From Brevundimonas naejangsanensis (lineage in GTDB: Bacteria > Pseudomonadota > Alphaproteobacteria > Caulobacterales > Caulobacteraceae), in NCBI RefSeq assembly GCF_000635915.2, contig NZ_CP015614.1, positions 1,409,501-1,473,500 of the forward strand: a DNA stretch of 64,000 nt. The letters run 5' to 3'. This document shows, in pieces, positions 9,455 to 17,278 of the stretch (positions are counted from its first letter, which is position 1; every line of letters starts with the position of its first letter). A program made the translations under genes and the position numbers. The notes below the pieces were generated by a model. The model searched no databases, was not told where the DNA came from, and saw nothing but the letters and a program-made list of their open reading frames with translations.

Positions 9455-10045
9455 ATGTCCGTCGCCAAAACCCGTGTCGCCGTCCTGATCTCCGGGACCG
9501 GATCGAACATGGTCAGCCTGATCGAGGCGGGACAGGCGCCGGATGCGCCGTATGAAGTCGTGCTGGCGGTCTCCAACATCGCGGACGCCGCCGGTCTGGA
9601 CAAGGCGCGGGCGCTGGGCGTTCAGGCGGTCGCCGTCGAACACGCCCCCTTCGGCAAGAATAGAGAGGCGCACGAACGCGCCGTGGACGCCCTGCTGCGC
9701 GAACATGGCGTTCAGGTCGTGGCCCTGGCCGGTTATATGCGCCTGCTGACGCCGTGGCTGGTGCGCGGGTGGGCGGGCCGGATGCTCAACATCCACCCGT
9801 CGCTGCTGCCGCTCTATCCCGGCCTGAACACCCACGCCCGCGCCCTAGAAGCGGGCGACCAGGAGGCGGGCTGCACCGTCCACATCGTCACCGAGGGCGT
9901 GGACGAAGGCCCCGCCCTGGGCCAGGCGCGCGTGCCCATCCTGCCCGGCGATACGGCTGAAATTCTGTCCGAGCGGGTCAAGGCGGCGGAACATCAGCTT
10001 TACCCCCAAATTCTGATGAAATTTCTGAACGCTCCGAAACCTTAA
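9455..10045 (+). CDS. purN: Phosphoribosylglycinamide formyltransferase (GAR transformylase)
   Basis: 196 residues. It transfers the formyl group of 10-formyl-tetrahydrofolate to GAR in the third step of purine synthesis. The nucleotide-binding loop VAVLISGTGSNMVSLIEAG is at residues 8-26. The active-site stretch NIHPSLLPLYPGLNTHARAL supplies the conserved Asn and His, and VHIVTEGVDEGP the conserved Asp. The frame is open back to 9266, but the ATG at 9455 matches the usual start. It is separated from purM by the S10 peptidase gene, unlike the adjacent purM-purN pairs of many bacteria. Confidence 0.95.
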   Translation: MSVAKTRVAVLISGTGSNMVSLIEAGQAPDAPYEVVLAVSNIADAAGLDKARALGVQAVAVEHAPFGKNREAHERAVDALLREHGVQVVALAGYMRLLTPWLVRGWAGRMLNIHPSLLPLYPGLNTHARALEAGDQEAGCTVHIVTEGVDEGPALGQARVPILPGDTAEILSERVKAAEHQLYPQILMKFLNAPKP

Positions 10046-10154
10046 CGATTTTTAATGCGACAGCCGGTCGCACGCAGGCGCAGTTTGCCCGCAAGCACGA
10101 ACGCGCCTTCCTGACCGCGCTATCGCGCACGTCTGCACCACTGGGAAAGACCCG

Positions 10155-12212
10155 ATGATGAAAACCCGCCTGATGGGCGCCGCCGCCATGGCCGTCGCCC
10201 TCGCCTTCACGGCTCAACCGACCCTCGCTCAACACGCCCACGCCTCGACGGCGGCCTCCACCGCGCCCGAGATCAAGCCCTGGGGCTTCGACCTGGACGG
10301 CCGCGACCTGACGGTGAAGCCGGGCGACGACTTCAACGCCTACGCCAACGGCGTCTATCTGAAGAACACCGAGATTCCGTCCGACAAGGCCCGCTTCGGT
10401 CCTTTCGACGTCCTGTATGAGAACTCGCAGGCCCAGCTGCGCGCCATCATCGAGGCCAGCGCCGCCAACCCGACCAACGCCAACGCCCAGAAGGTCGGCG
10501 CCCTGTACGCCAGCTTCATGGACGAGGCCCGCGTCAACCAGCTGGGCGCCCAGCCCCTGGCCGCCGACCTGGCCGCCATCCGCGCCGTGGCGAACCACAG
10601 CGACATGGCCCGCCTGATGGGCGCCAGCCACGAAGGCTTCGGCGGCTCCCTGTTCGGGGTGGCCGTGTTCGAGGATCTGCAGGACCCGAACGTCAACTCG
10701 GCCTATCTGGGTCAGGGCGGCCTGGGCCTGCCGGACCGCGACTATTACCTGAAACCGGACTTCGCCCCCCAGCGTGAAGCCTACGTCGCCTATGTCACGC
10801 GCGCTCTGACCGCCGCAGGCTGGGACAACCCGGCGCAGGCCGCCGCCGACATCCTGGCCTTCGAGACCAAGGTCGCAGAGAAGCACTGGACCACGGTCGA
10901 GCGTCGTCAGATCGACAAGATCTACAACCCGACCCCGGCTGCGCAACTGGCGACCTTCGCGCCGGGCTTCGACTGGGCCGCCTTCCTGCAGGCGTCCAAG
11001 GTCGAGACCGTGCCGACCCTGGTGCTGATGGAGAACACCGCCGTCCCAGGCATCGCCCAGGTGTTCGCCGATGCGCCGATCGAGACGCTGAAGGCCTGGC
11101 AGGCCTTCCAGACCGTCGATCAGGCCAGCCCCTATCTGTCCGACGCCTTCGTCGACTCACGCTTCGAGTTCCGCGGCAAGACCCTGCGCGGCCAGCCTGA
11201 GAACCGTCCGCGCTGGAACCGCGGCGTGGTCCTGGTCGACGGCCAGCTGGGCGAGGTTCTGGGCCAGGAATACGTCCGCCTGCACTTCCCCGCCTCGTCC
11301 AAGACGCAGATGGAGCAGTTGGTCGCCAATCTCAGCGCCGCCATGACCGAGCGCCTGAAGGCCCTCGACTGGATGAGCGACGCCACCCGCGAGCAGGCCC
11401 TGCTGAAGATGTCCAAGTTCGGCGTGAAGATCGGCTATCCCGAGAAGTGGCGCAGCTATGACGGGCTGGAGCTGACGGCGGGCGACCTCTACGGCAACGT
11501 CGAGCGCGCCTCCGCCTTCGACTGGGCCTGGAACCGCAGCAAGATCGGCCAGCCGGTCGATCCGCTGGAATGGGGCATGACGCCCCAGACGGTGAACGCC
11601 TATTACAACCCGCCGCGCAACGAGATCGTCTTCCCGGCCGCCATCCTGCAGGCGCCCTTCTTCGATCCGAACGCCGATCCGGCGGTCAACTACGGCGGCA
11701 TCGGCGCCGTGATCGGCCATGAGATCACCCACGGCTTCGACGATCAGGGCCGCAAGACCGACGCCAACGGCGTGCTGCGCGACTGGTGGACGCCGGAGGA
11801 CGCCGCCCGCTTCGAGGAGCGCGCCAAGACCCTGGGCGCCATCTACGCCGCCCAGGAGCCGGTCCCCGGCACGCACATCAACGGCGAGCTGACCATGGGG
11901 GAGAACATCGCCGACCTGGGCGGCCTGCTGATGGCGCTGGACGCCTATAAGCGCAGCCTGAACGGTCAACCGGCCCCGGTGATCGACGGACTGACCGGCG
12001 AACAGCGCGTCTTCCTGGGCTGGGCCCAGGTGTGGCGCGAGAAGTCGCGTGAAGAGGCTCTGAAAGAGCAGCTGACCACCGATCCCCACTCGCCCGGCAT
12101 GGCCCGCGCCGCCACTCCGCCGCGCAACATCGACGCCTGGTACGCCGCCTTCGGCGTCACCCCGGATCAGGCGCAATACATCGCCCCCGAAAAGCGCGCC
12201 CGGATCTGGTAG
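10155..12212 (+). CDS. Secreted zinc metallopeptidase, family M13 (PepO/neprilysin-like)
   Basis: 685 residues. A signal peptide (MMKTRLMGAAAMAVALAFTAQPTLAQ) directs export. The long N-terminal helical domain contains the M13 landmarks IKPWGFDLDGRDLTVKPGDDF and ANGVYLKNTEIP. The catalytic domain has NAYYNPPRNEIVFPAAILQ, the zinc motif HEITH (His522-His526) and the third ligand Glu583 in GENIADLGG. The protein ends in the family-typical short aromatic tail (RIW). It probably degrades oligopeptides in the periplasm. A strong intrinsic terminator follows, so it is likely a single-gene transcript. Confidence 0.93.
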   Translation: MMKTRLMGAAAMAVALAFTAQPTLAQHAHASTAASTAPEIKPWGFDLDGRDLTVKPGDDFNAYANGVYLKNTEIPSDKARFGPFDVLYENSQAQLRAIIEASAANPTNANAQKVGALYASFMDEARVNQLGAQPLAADLAAIRAVANHSDMARLMGASHEGFGGSLFGVAVFEDLQDPNVNSAYLGQGGLGLPDRDYYLKPDFAPQREAYVAYVTRALTAAGWDNPAQAAADILAFETKVAEKHWTTVERRQIDKIYNPTPAAQLATFAPGFDWAAFLQASKVETVPTLVLMENTAVPGIAQVFADAPIETLKAWQAFQTVDQASPYLSDAFVDSRFEFRGKTLRGQPENRPRWNRGVVLVDGQLGEVLGQEYVRLHFPASSKTQMEQLVANLSAAMTERLKALDWMSDATREQALLKMSKFGVKIGYPEKWRSYDGLELTAGDLYGNVERASAFDWAWNRSKIGQPVDPLEWGMTPQTVNAYYNPPRNEIVFPAAILQAPFFDPNADPAVNYGGIGAVIGHEITHGFDDQGRKTDANGVLRDWWTPEDAARFEERAKTLGAIYAAQEPVPGTHINGELTMGENIADLGGLLMALDAYKRSLNGQPAPVIDGLTGEQRVFLGWAQVWREKSREEALKEQLTTDPHSPGMARAATPPRNIDAWYAAFGVTPDQAQYIAPEKRARIW

Positions 12213-12238
12213 CCGGCGCGCCCGGCGACGGACAAAGG

Positions 12239-12276
12239 AAAGGGCGTCGGCCGCAAAGCCGACGCCCTTTTTTCTC
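12239..12276 (+). terminator. Intrinsic terminator of the M13 peptidase gene
   Basis: A 13-bp stem (aaagggcgtcggc, 12239-12251; gccgacgcccttt, 12258-12270) with a 6-base loop is followed by a run of T on the plus strand. It lies 27 bases after the stop codon. Confidence 0.88.
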
Positions 12277-12420
12277 CTCCCCATTCCATGGGGAAGTGGA
12301 TCGGCGCCGAAGGTGGCGAGACGGAGGGGCCGCTTGTTTCCGCTGAGCTGGGATTAATCGCCCGCCCCAGCTCGCCCCTCCACCACTTCGTGGTCCCCCT
12401 CCCCACTTTGTGGGGAGGAA
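12276..12420. repeat. Intergenic inverted repeat, family C-like, diverged copy
   Basis: The left side starts with tcctccccattccatgggga and the right side ends with ccccactttgtggggagga, with further imperfect pairing inside (gtggat; accacttcgtggt). It fills the convergent gap between the M13 peptidase gene and the small lipoprotein gene. It resembles the element at 5074-5220 but has more mismatches. Confidence 0.6.
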
Positions 12421-12425
12421 AGCGG

Positions 12426-12638
12426 TTACTCGTTGGGCTTCTTCGGCGTGGTGGCCGCGCCGGCCACGGCGCCGATGACGCCCCCGGCGACGGTCGCGCC
12501 GGTGTTGCCGCCGATCGCCTGACCAGCGACCGCACCGCCCAGGGCGCCCGTGGCGGCGCGTTGTTCCGTGGTGGTGCCGCAGGCGGCAAGCAGAGCCGTC
12601 AGGCCCAGCACAGGGGCAAGCTTCAGCATCGTCTTCAT
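12426..12638 (-). CDS. Small glycine-zipper lipoprotein
   Basis: 70 residues. A lipoprotein signal peptide MKTMLKLAPVLGLTALLAAC places the lipidated cysteine at residue 20. The rest is a glycine zipper with repeated GxxxG spacing (GALGGAVAGQAIGG and VAGGVIGAVAGA) and a short KKPNE tail. This is the layout of small outer-membrane 17 kDa antigen/OsmB-like proteins, whose precise role is unknown. An in-frame ATG three codons upstream (12647) is possible, but the K residue at position 2 of the chosen start suits a signal peptide. It stands alone between two terminators. Confidence 0.75.
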   Translation of the reverse strand: MKTMLKLAPVLGLTALLAACGTTTEQRAATGALGGAVAGQAIGGNTGATVAGGVIGAVAGAATTPKKPNE

Positions 12639-12689
12639 GGCGGTCATCCTTATTGTTGCGAGCGAGCGTAACGAGACCGTGAAAACGAA

Positions 12690-12722
12690 ACGGCCCGCCC
12701 CCGGTTCCGGGAGCGGGCCGAA
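12690..12722 (-). terminator. Intrinsic terminator downstream of ndk
   Basis: On the minus strand cggcccgc and gcgggccg (12713-12720 and 12691-12698) pair around a ccgg-rich loop and are followed by TTTCGTTTTC. This is T-rich in the ndk direction, about 135 bases after the ndk stop. A weaker hairpin (12828-12852, 9-bp stem) lies directly after the stop codon. Confidence 0.6.
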
Positions 12723-12856
12723 TTGTCACACAGCTTGACCGCAAACGATCAAGCCGCGTCGGGTCGAAAGGGCGAAGCCTTTTGACTGCGGCTCAGAAAA
12801 CCAAACCGCGTCGGGTCGGGAGGTCCCGAAGGGCCGACGAGCGCGGCCCTTCAGCA

Positions 12857-13276
12857 TCAGCCGACGATGTCGGCGTCCGTGAAGAACTGCTCGATCTCGA
12901 TCTTGGCGTTCTCCAGCGAGTCCGAACCGTGGACCGAGTTCTCGCCGATCGACAGGGCGAACAGCTTGCGGATGGTGCCTTCAGCGGCGTCGTTCGGGTT
13001 GGTGGCGCCCATGACTTCGCGGTATTTGGCGACGGCGTTGTCGCCTTCCAGCACCTGCACGACCACCGGCTCGGCGATCATCTGCGACACCAGTTCGCCG
13101 TAGAAGGGACGCTCGGCGTGCACTTCATAGAATTTCTTGGCTTGGGCTTCGGTCAGCTTGATGCGGCGCTGGCCGACGATGCGCAGGCCGGCGCCTTCGA
13201 TGACGGCGTTGATGGCGCCCGTCAGGTTGCGGCGCGTGGCGTCGGGCTTGATGATCGAGAACGTGCGTTCGGTCAT
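12857..13276 (-). CDS. ndk: Nucleoside diphosphate kinase
   Basis: 139 residues, the typical length. It moves the gamma-phosphate from ATP to other nucleoside diphosphates through a phospho-histidine. The N-terminus [17 protein letters not shown], the segment [28 protein letters not shown] and the active-site [10 protein letters not shown] (His116) are all intact. It has its own likely promoter upstream and a terminator downstream, so it seems to be transcribed alone. It diverges from the ABC-F gene. Confidence 0.97.
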   Translation of the reverse strand: MTERTFSIIKPDATRRNLTGAINAVIEGAGLRIVGQRRIKLTEAQAKKFYEVHAERPFYGELVSQMIAEPVVVQVLEGDNAVAKYREVMGATNPNDAAEGTIRKLFALSIGENSVHGSDSLENAKIEIEQFFTDADIVG

Positions 13277-13314
13277 GGGAGTGACTTCTTGTTTGGGTGT
13301 TTGAGGGTCGGCGG

Positions 13315-13343
13315 CTTATAGCGAGCGCCGCACATCTTTCCAA
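13315..13343 (-). promoter_or_regulatory. Candidate sigma-70-type promoter of ndk
   Basis: On the minus strand TTGGAA (13338-13343) and TATAAG (13315-13320) are separated by 17 bases. The expected transcript start leaves about 30 bases of leader before the ndk ATG, which include aagaagtc as a weak ribosome site. Confidence 0.5.
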
Positions 13344-13379
13344 TATCCCCGCTTGTAAGCCTTTTTCGTTCCGGATCCC

Positions 13380-15266
13380 ATGCTGCAGATCAAAAACCTG
13401 ACCTACAACGCTTGGGGCCGAGAGTTCCTGGACGACGCCTCCGTCAGCCTGCCGCCGGGGTCCAAGGTCGGGCTGGTCGGCCGCAACGGCATCGGCAAGT
13501 CGACCCTGTTCAAGCTGATCCTGGGCGAGCTGGCCGCCAACGGCGACGAAATCTCCCTGCCCAAGACCGCCCGCATCGGCTCGGTCGATCAGGAACACCC
13601 CGCCACGCCGGTCAGCGTTCTGGACACCATCCTGGAAGCCGACGTCGAGCGCCACGACCTGCTGACCCGGCTGGAAACCGCCGAACCCGAGGAAATGGGC
13701 GAGATCTGGGGCCGTCTGATCGAGATCGACGCCGACAGCGCCCCTGCGCGTGCGTCCGAAATCCTGGCCGGTCTCGGCTTCAGCCACGAAGACATCCTGC
13801 GCCCGATGGCCGAGTTCTCGGGCGGCTGGCGGATGCGCGTCGCCCTGGCCGCCGCCCTGTTCGCCGAGCCGGACATGCTGCTGCTGGACGAACCGACCAA
13901 CTACCTCGACCTGGAAGGCGCCCTGTGGCTGGAGCAGCGGCTGAAGCGCTATCCGCACACGGCCCTGATCATCAGCCACGACCGCGAGCTGCTGAACGGC
14001 GTCTGCACCCACATCCTGCAACTGTCGAACCGCAAGCTGGACCTCTACACCGGCAACTACGACACCTTCGAAAAGACGCGGGCCGAGAAGCTGCGCCTGA
14101 TGGAGGCCAACAAGTCCAAGCAGGACGCCGAACGCGCCCACCTGCAGAAGTTCATCGACCGCTTCAAGGCCAAGGCGTCCAAGGCCACCCAGGCCCAGTC
14201 GCGCGTCAAGCGGCTGGAGAAGATGCAGCGCATCGAACTGCCGCCCGAAGAGCGCGTCGCCCCCTTCACCCTGCCCTCGCCCGAACGCCCCCTGCCCCCG
14301 CCCCTGATCCGGCTGGAAAAGGCCAATGTCGGCTATGAGCCGGGCAAGCCCATCTTGCGGAACCTGAACCTGCGGATGGACCTGGACGACCGCATCGGCC
14401 TGCTGGGCGTCAACGGGGCGGGCAAGTCCACCTTCGCCAAGCTGATCGCCAAGGCGCTGACCATCGAGACGGGCGAGTTCCACCGCGACGGGAAGATGCG
14501 CGTGGGCTGGTTCCACCAGCACCAGATCGAGGCGATGGACCCGACCGACACGCCGCTGGAGATCATCCGCCGCGCCATGCCGGACGCCTCGGAAAGCAGC
14601 CGCCGCAGCCGTCTGGCCCAGTTCGGCCTGCCCTTCGAGAAGCAGGAGACCACCGTCGGCTCCCTGTCGGGCGGCGAGCGGGCGCGTCTGCTGCTGAACC
14701 TGGTGGCGATGGATGCGCCGCACATCCTGATCCTGGACGAACCGACCAACCACCTGGACATCGACAGCCGCCGCGCCCTGCTGGACGCGCTGAACGAATA
14801 TACCGGCGCGGTCATCCTGATCACCCACGACCGCTCGCTGATGGAGCTGGTGGCCGACCGCCTGTGGCTGGCCGCCGACGGCACGGTGAAGCCGTTCGAC
14901 GGCGACATGGACGACTATCAGAAGTTCGTCCTGGACCGCGCCAAGCAGGCCGGCATGAAGCCGAGCCAGGTCAAGCACGAGGAAGCCGTGGCCGAGGCCC
15001 CCGCGCCCTCCGCCGCGCCCAAGGCCGAGAAGAAGAAGGGACCGTCCCCGTCCACCCTTCGCCATGCGGTGAAGAAGGCCGAGGACCGAATGGCCCAGCT
15101 GACCGCCGATCTGGCGCGTCTGGACGACGATTTGGCCAACGCCGCCGTCAGTGACCCCAAGAAGCTGGAAGGCCTGACCCGCGCTCGCGCCAAGGCCCAG
15201 GCCGATCTGGATCAGGCCGAGGCCGACTGGATCGCCGCCGAGGAAGCTCTGGCCGAGGTGTCGTAA
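13380..15266 (+). CDS. ABC-F ATPase (YheS/Uup type)
   Basis: 628 residues with two ABC domains on one chain and no membrane segments, which defines the ABC-F group; members act on ribosomes, not in transport. The first domain has GLVGRNGIGKSTLFK, signature FSGGWRMR and LLLDEPTNYLD. The second has LLGVNGAGKSTFAK, LSGGERARL and LILDEPTNHLD. The P-site-reaching linker between them is charged (RFKAKASKATQAQSRVKRLE). A C-terminal extension rich in Lys and Glu (from about residue 545) is predicted to be coiled coil. The N-terminus (LQIKNLTYNAWGREFLDD) and SVDQEHPATPVSVLD look more like YheS than Uup. Its stop overlaps the next gene by one base. Confidence 0.9.
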   Translation: MLQIKNLTYNAWGREFLDDASVSLPPGSKVGLVGRNGIGKSTLFKLILGELAANGDEISLPKTARIGSVDQEHPATPVSVLDTILEADVERHDLLTRLETAEPEEMGEIWGRLIEIDADSAPARASEILAGLGFSHEDILRPMAEFSGGWRMRVALAAALFAEPDMLLLDEPTNYLDLEGALWLEQRLKRYPHTALIISHDRELLNGVCTHILQLSNRKLDLYTGNYDTFEKTRAEKLRLMEANKSKQDAERAHLQKFIDRFKAKASKATQAQSRVKRLEKMQRIELPPEERVAPFTLPSPERPLPPPLIRLEKANVGYEPGKPILRNLNLRMDLDDRIGLLGVNGAGKSTFAKLIAKALTIETGEFHRDGKMRVGWFHQHQIEAMDPTDTPLEIIRRAMPDASESSRRSRLAQFGLPFEKQETTVGSLSGGERARLLLNLVAMDAPHILILDEPTNHLDIDSRRALLDALNEYTGAVILITHDRSLMELVADRLWLAADGTVKPFDGDMDDYQKFVLDRAKQAGMKPSQVKHEEAVAEAPAPSAAPKAEKKKGPSPSTLRHAVKKAEDRMAQLTADLARLDDDLANAAVSDPKKLEGLTRARAKAQADLDQAEADWIAAEEALAEVS

Positions 15267-15508
15267 TGAGCAAGGCTCCGCCCCTGTTGACCAAGGACGA
15301 GATGCAGGAGGCGGCCGCCCGCCTGCAGACCTATCTGCGCGACGAAATGGAGGTCGAGGTCGGCCGCCTGCCCGCCGAAATGCTGGTCGAGTTCATCGGT
15401 CGGGACATCGGCGGCCTGTTCTACAACCGCGGCCTGCGCGACGCGGAAACCGTGGTGCGCCAGAAGGTCGAGGACGTCGCCGACGCCCTCTACGGCCTGG
15501 AACGATAA
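15266..15508 (+). CDS. DUF2164 family protein
   Basis: 80 residues, no signal peptide or membrane segment. The pattern LLTKDEMQEAAARLQTYLRDEMEVEVGRLPAEMLVEFIGRDIG... followed by FYNRGLRDA matches the small DUF2164 family, of unknown function. The start ATG uses the last base of the ABC-F stop (TAATG), so it should be translated by reinitiation after the ATPase and may work with it. It is highly charged and probably all-helical. Confidence 0.8.
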   Translation: MSKAPPLLTKDEMQEAAARLQTYLRDEMEVEVGRLPAEMLVEFIGRDIGGLFYNRGLRDAETVVRQKVEDVADALYGLER

Positions 15509-15638
15509 GTCCCCCTCCGTCATCCCCGCCGTAGCGCAGCGCAGAGCCGGCACCGCCCAAGTCTCGACGGACGGCGTATTTTGCGGTCACTGATAGCGGT
15601 TGCGCCGCTTCCGGGGTGCCGATGAGAATTGCCCCCAC

Positions 15639-15658
15639 CATAACATATCGAAGTTATG
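15639..15658. promoter_or_regulatory. Perfect dyad in an AT-rich patch, possible operator
   Basis: CATAAC and GTTATG are perfect inverted half-sites separated by 8 bases, in one of the few AT-rich patches of the window. It lies 47 bases before the start of the 15705 gene, where a regulator could bind. No -35/-10 pair is clear. Confidence 0.4.
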
Positions 15659-15704
15659 TCAGCGTCATGCTACCCGTAGCCTCGCCACTTGAAAGGACGC
15701 CGAC

Positions 15705-16097
15705 ATGCACCGCCTGTTCGCAGCGATCACGCTCGCATCCGCCCTGATCGCCCTTCCCTCTCTGGCTCAGGACGCGACGCCTCAGCGTTACGCGGTCGAA
15801 CTCCAGTTCATTGAGGCAGGCAAGGACGTGGTTCAGGCCACGACCTTTGTCGCGGTCGGCGGCTCGGCGAAAGTGACGCTGATCGGCGACCAGGATCAGT
15901 TCGAGTTCAACGCCAGCCTCGACGCCCAGCAAGGCGACGGCGCAGACGACCTATTGATCAGCGAGATCAATCTGGTCCGCAACGGCGAAGAGATCGCCTC
16001 CCCTCGCCTGATGATGCGGCGCACCGGCACGGCCCGCTATGAAGTGGGGGCCGAAGGGGCGGAGGTGGTCCGGGTCACGATCAAGCCCGCCCCCTGA
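15705..16097 (+). CDS. Secreted protein of unknown function
   Basis: 130 residues. A clear signal peptide (MHRLFAAITLASALIALPSLAQ) suggests a periplasmic or secreted protein of about 108 residues. The mature part is rich in beta-type sequence (YAVELQFIEAGKD, KVTLIGDQDQFEFNASL, LMMRRTGTARYEVGAEG) and has no cysteine. The N-terminal half resembles the start of type II/III secretin-like or efflux-partner beta domains only in composition, so I do not assign a family. A good Shine-Dalgarno (gaaagga) precedes the ATG. It is convergent with the I78-like gene, with 6 bases between the stops. Confidence 0.7.
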   Translation: MHRLFAAITLASALIALPSLAQDATPQRYAVELQFIEAGKDVVQATTFVAVGGSAKVTLIGDQDQFEFNASLDAQQGDGADDLLISEINLVRNGEEIASPRLMMRRTGTARYEVGAEGAEVVRVTIKPAP

Positions 16098-16103
16098 TCC
16101 CGA

Positions 16104-16406
16104 TCAGCCGCAGCTGACGCGGGTCACGATGTCCGTCTTGTCGTCGTAGGTGAAGGTCACGCGGTTGTCGCGATAGTCCATCGTCGCCGCGCAACTGCTG
16201 CACAGGACGCGGAAGATGCGGCCTTCTGGTGCGGCCGGAATGGTCGAGCGATTGCGGCCGACATACTCCTGATAGTCGCTGGCCTTGCAGGCCACCGGCG
16301 TCGCCTCGCCGCCCGGCGCGGTCGTCGTCCCGCCCCCTTGCGTCGGCGCACAGGCCGCCAGGACCAGGAAGCCTGCGGCGGCGCTCAGCGTCAGAAATGA
16401 CTTCAT
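16104..16406 (-). CDS. I78-like small lipoprotein 1, with CxxC
   Basis: 100 residues. The signal peptide ends LVLAAC, placing the lipidated cysteine at residue 19. The C-terminal domain (CKASDYQEYVGRNRSTIP, then FRVLCSSCAATMDYRDNRV, ending TRVSCG) follows the pattern of the peptidase inhibitor I78 family. In ordinary I78 proteins the central strand reads RVI-x-x-GD-x-VTMDY; here that position holds CSSC, so inhibitor function is uncertain. The start at 16406 is chosen because it begins the signal peptide; an upstream in-frame ATG at 16427 would overlap the preceding gene. It lies behind a paralogue and holC on the same strand. Confidence 0.72.
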   Translation of the reverse strand: MKSFLTLSAAAGFLVLAACAPTQGGGTTTAPGGEATPVACKASDYQEYVGRNRSTIPAAPEGRIFRVLCSSCAATMDYRDNRVTFTYDDKTDIVTRVSCG

Positions 16407-16423
16407 AACGTCGTCCCTCATGA

Positions 16424-16834
16424 TCATCCGCAGCGGACCTGTTCGATCAGGCCTGTGCGCTGGTTGTAGAAGATGTTGAGCCGATAGGGCGAATAGTCCT
16501 CGGTGATCGGGCAGGTCGTGCAGGCGACCCGACGGTTCACCACATCCACCGGAACGGGGATTTCAGTCCGAGGTTTCCCGATCAGCCACTGAAACTCATC
16601 CGCCTTGCACATGGCGACGCCCGAAGCGTTGCGGATGCCCGGCTCGGAGAGATAGGGGCGCTCGGTCGGCGATGCGGGCGCGGCCGGCGTGACCGGCGGA
16701 TAGTTCGAATGGGCCGCCGTCCGCGTCGTAGTCGTGGCGTTCGGGGGCGGCGCAGCGCAGGCCGCGACAGCCAGCGCGCCAAGCGTCAGGATCAGGCCGC
16801 CTTTTCCCAGCGCCCTTCGTCCGACTGTTTCCAA
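16424..16834 (-). CDS. I78-like small lipoprotein 2, with CxxC
   Basis: About 136 residues if the TTG at 16832-16834 is used. No ATG lies between the holC overlap and the signal peptide, so the start is uncertain. The segment GLILTLGALAVAAC is a lipobox (Cys26 with this start). The C-terminal domain (CKADEFQWLIGKPRTEIP, RRVACTTCPITEDYSPYRLNIFY, EQVRCG) matches its neighbour in spacing, including the CTTC where I78 inhibitors usually have no cysteines. The 5' end overlaps the end of holC by roughly 40 bases, and its stop lies 17 bases before the start of the first I78-like gene. Confidence 0.68.
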   Translation of the reverse strand: METVGRRALGKGGLILTLGALAVAACAAPPPNATTTTRTAAHSNYPPVTPAAPASPTERPYLSEPGIRNASGVAMCKADEFQWLIGKPRTEIPVPVDVVNRRVACTTCPITEDYSPYRLNIFYNQRTGLIEQVRCG

Positions 16835-17253
16835 TAGGCCAGGTCGGCGCCGTCCGCCTTCAGCGTCCGCCAGCGCCCGCGCGCATGGTTCAGCGCCTGC
16901 TCGTCCCGACCGTCGAAGATGATGAAGCAACGTGCGAACTCCTGCGTGGCCCCAAGCTCTGAATCATCGACGATGAACAGCGCCTGAGCGCCATTCAGAT
17001 TCTCGCCCGATTCGGACAGAAGCACAGGCTGGCGCGCGGCGTGGTCGCCGTCGGACCGTCCGTGAGGCAGGAAGCTGTCGTCGCGATAGGTCCACAACAG
17101 CTCGTCGATATCGTCGAGCCGATGCGAGGTCGCCCCCCGGATCAGGGCGCGCCAGCCCCGCTGAAGCGTGCGCTCCAGCAGGGTCGGCAGCACCTGTTCC
17201 AGCGTCGACCGCTCCAGGTGGTAGAACCAGATTTCCGGCTTGGCGTCAGACAC
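16792..17253 (-). CDS. holC: DNA polymerase III chi subunit
   Basis: 153 residues, typical for HolC. Chi links the clamp loader to single-stranded DNA-binding protein. The N-terminal EIWFYHLERSTLEQVLPTLLERTLQRGWRALIR, the central LDDIDELLWTYRDDSFLPHG and the C-terminal NARGRW-like region (NHARGRWRTLKADGADLAYWKQ) fit the family. It follows pepA by 25 bases on the same strand; pepA-holC is a recurrent gene pair in Proteobacteria. Its 3' end overlaps the start of the second I78-like lipoprotein. Confidence 0.9.
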   Translation of the reverse strand: MSDAKPEIWFYHLERSTLEQVLPTLLERTLQRGWRALIRGATSHRLDDIDELLWTYRDDSFLPHGRSDGDHAARQPVLLSESGENLNGAQALFIVDDSELGATQEFARCFIIFDGRDEQALNHARGRWRTLKADGADLAYWKQSDEGRWEKAA

Positions 17254-17278
17254 CCGGCCCTACCCTCCTGAACAAAAC

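Noticed and set aside
10041-10056. TTAA-N6-TTAA at the end of purN, resembling a CtrA site
   Set aside because: The Caulobacter CtrA consensus uses a 7-base spacer, the first TTAA overlaps the purN stop codon, and the match is too short to trust.
16407-16427. Upstream ATG start for the first I78-like lipoprotein
   Set aside because: It would overlap the preceding gene's stop and put a charged stretch before the signal peptide.
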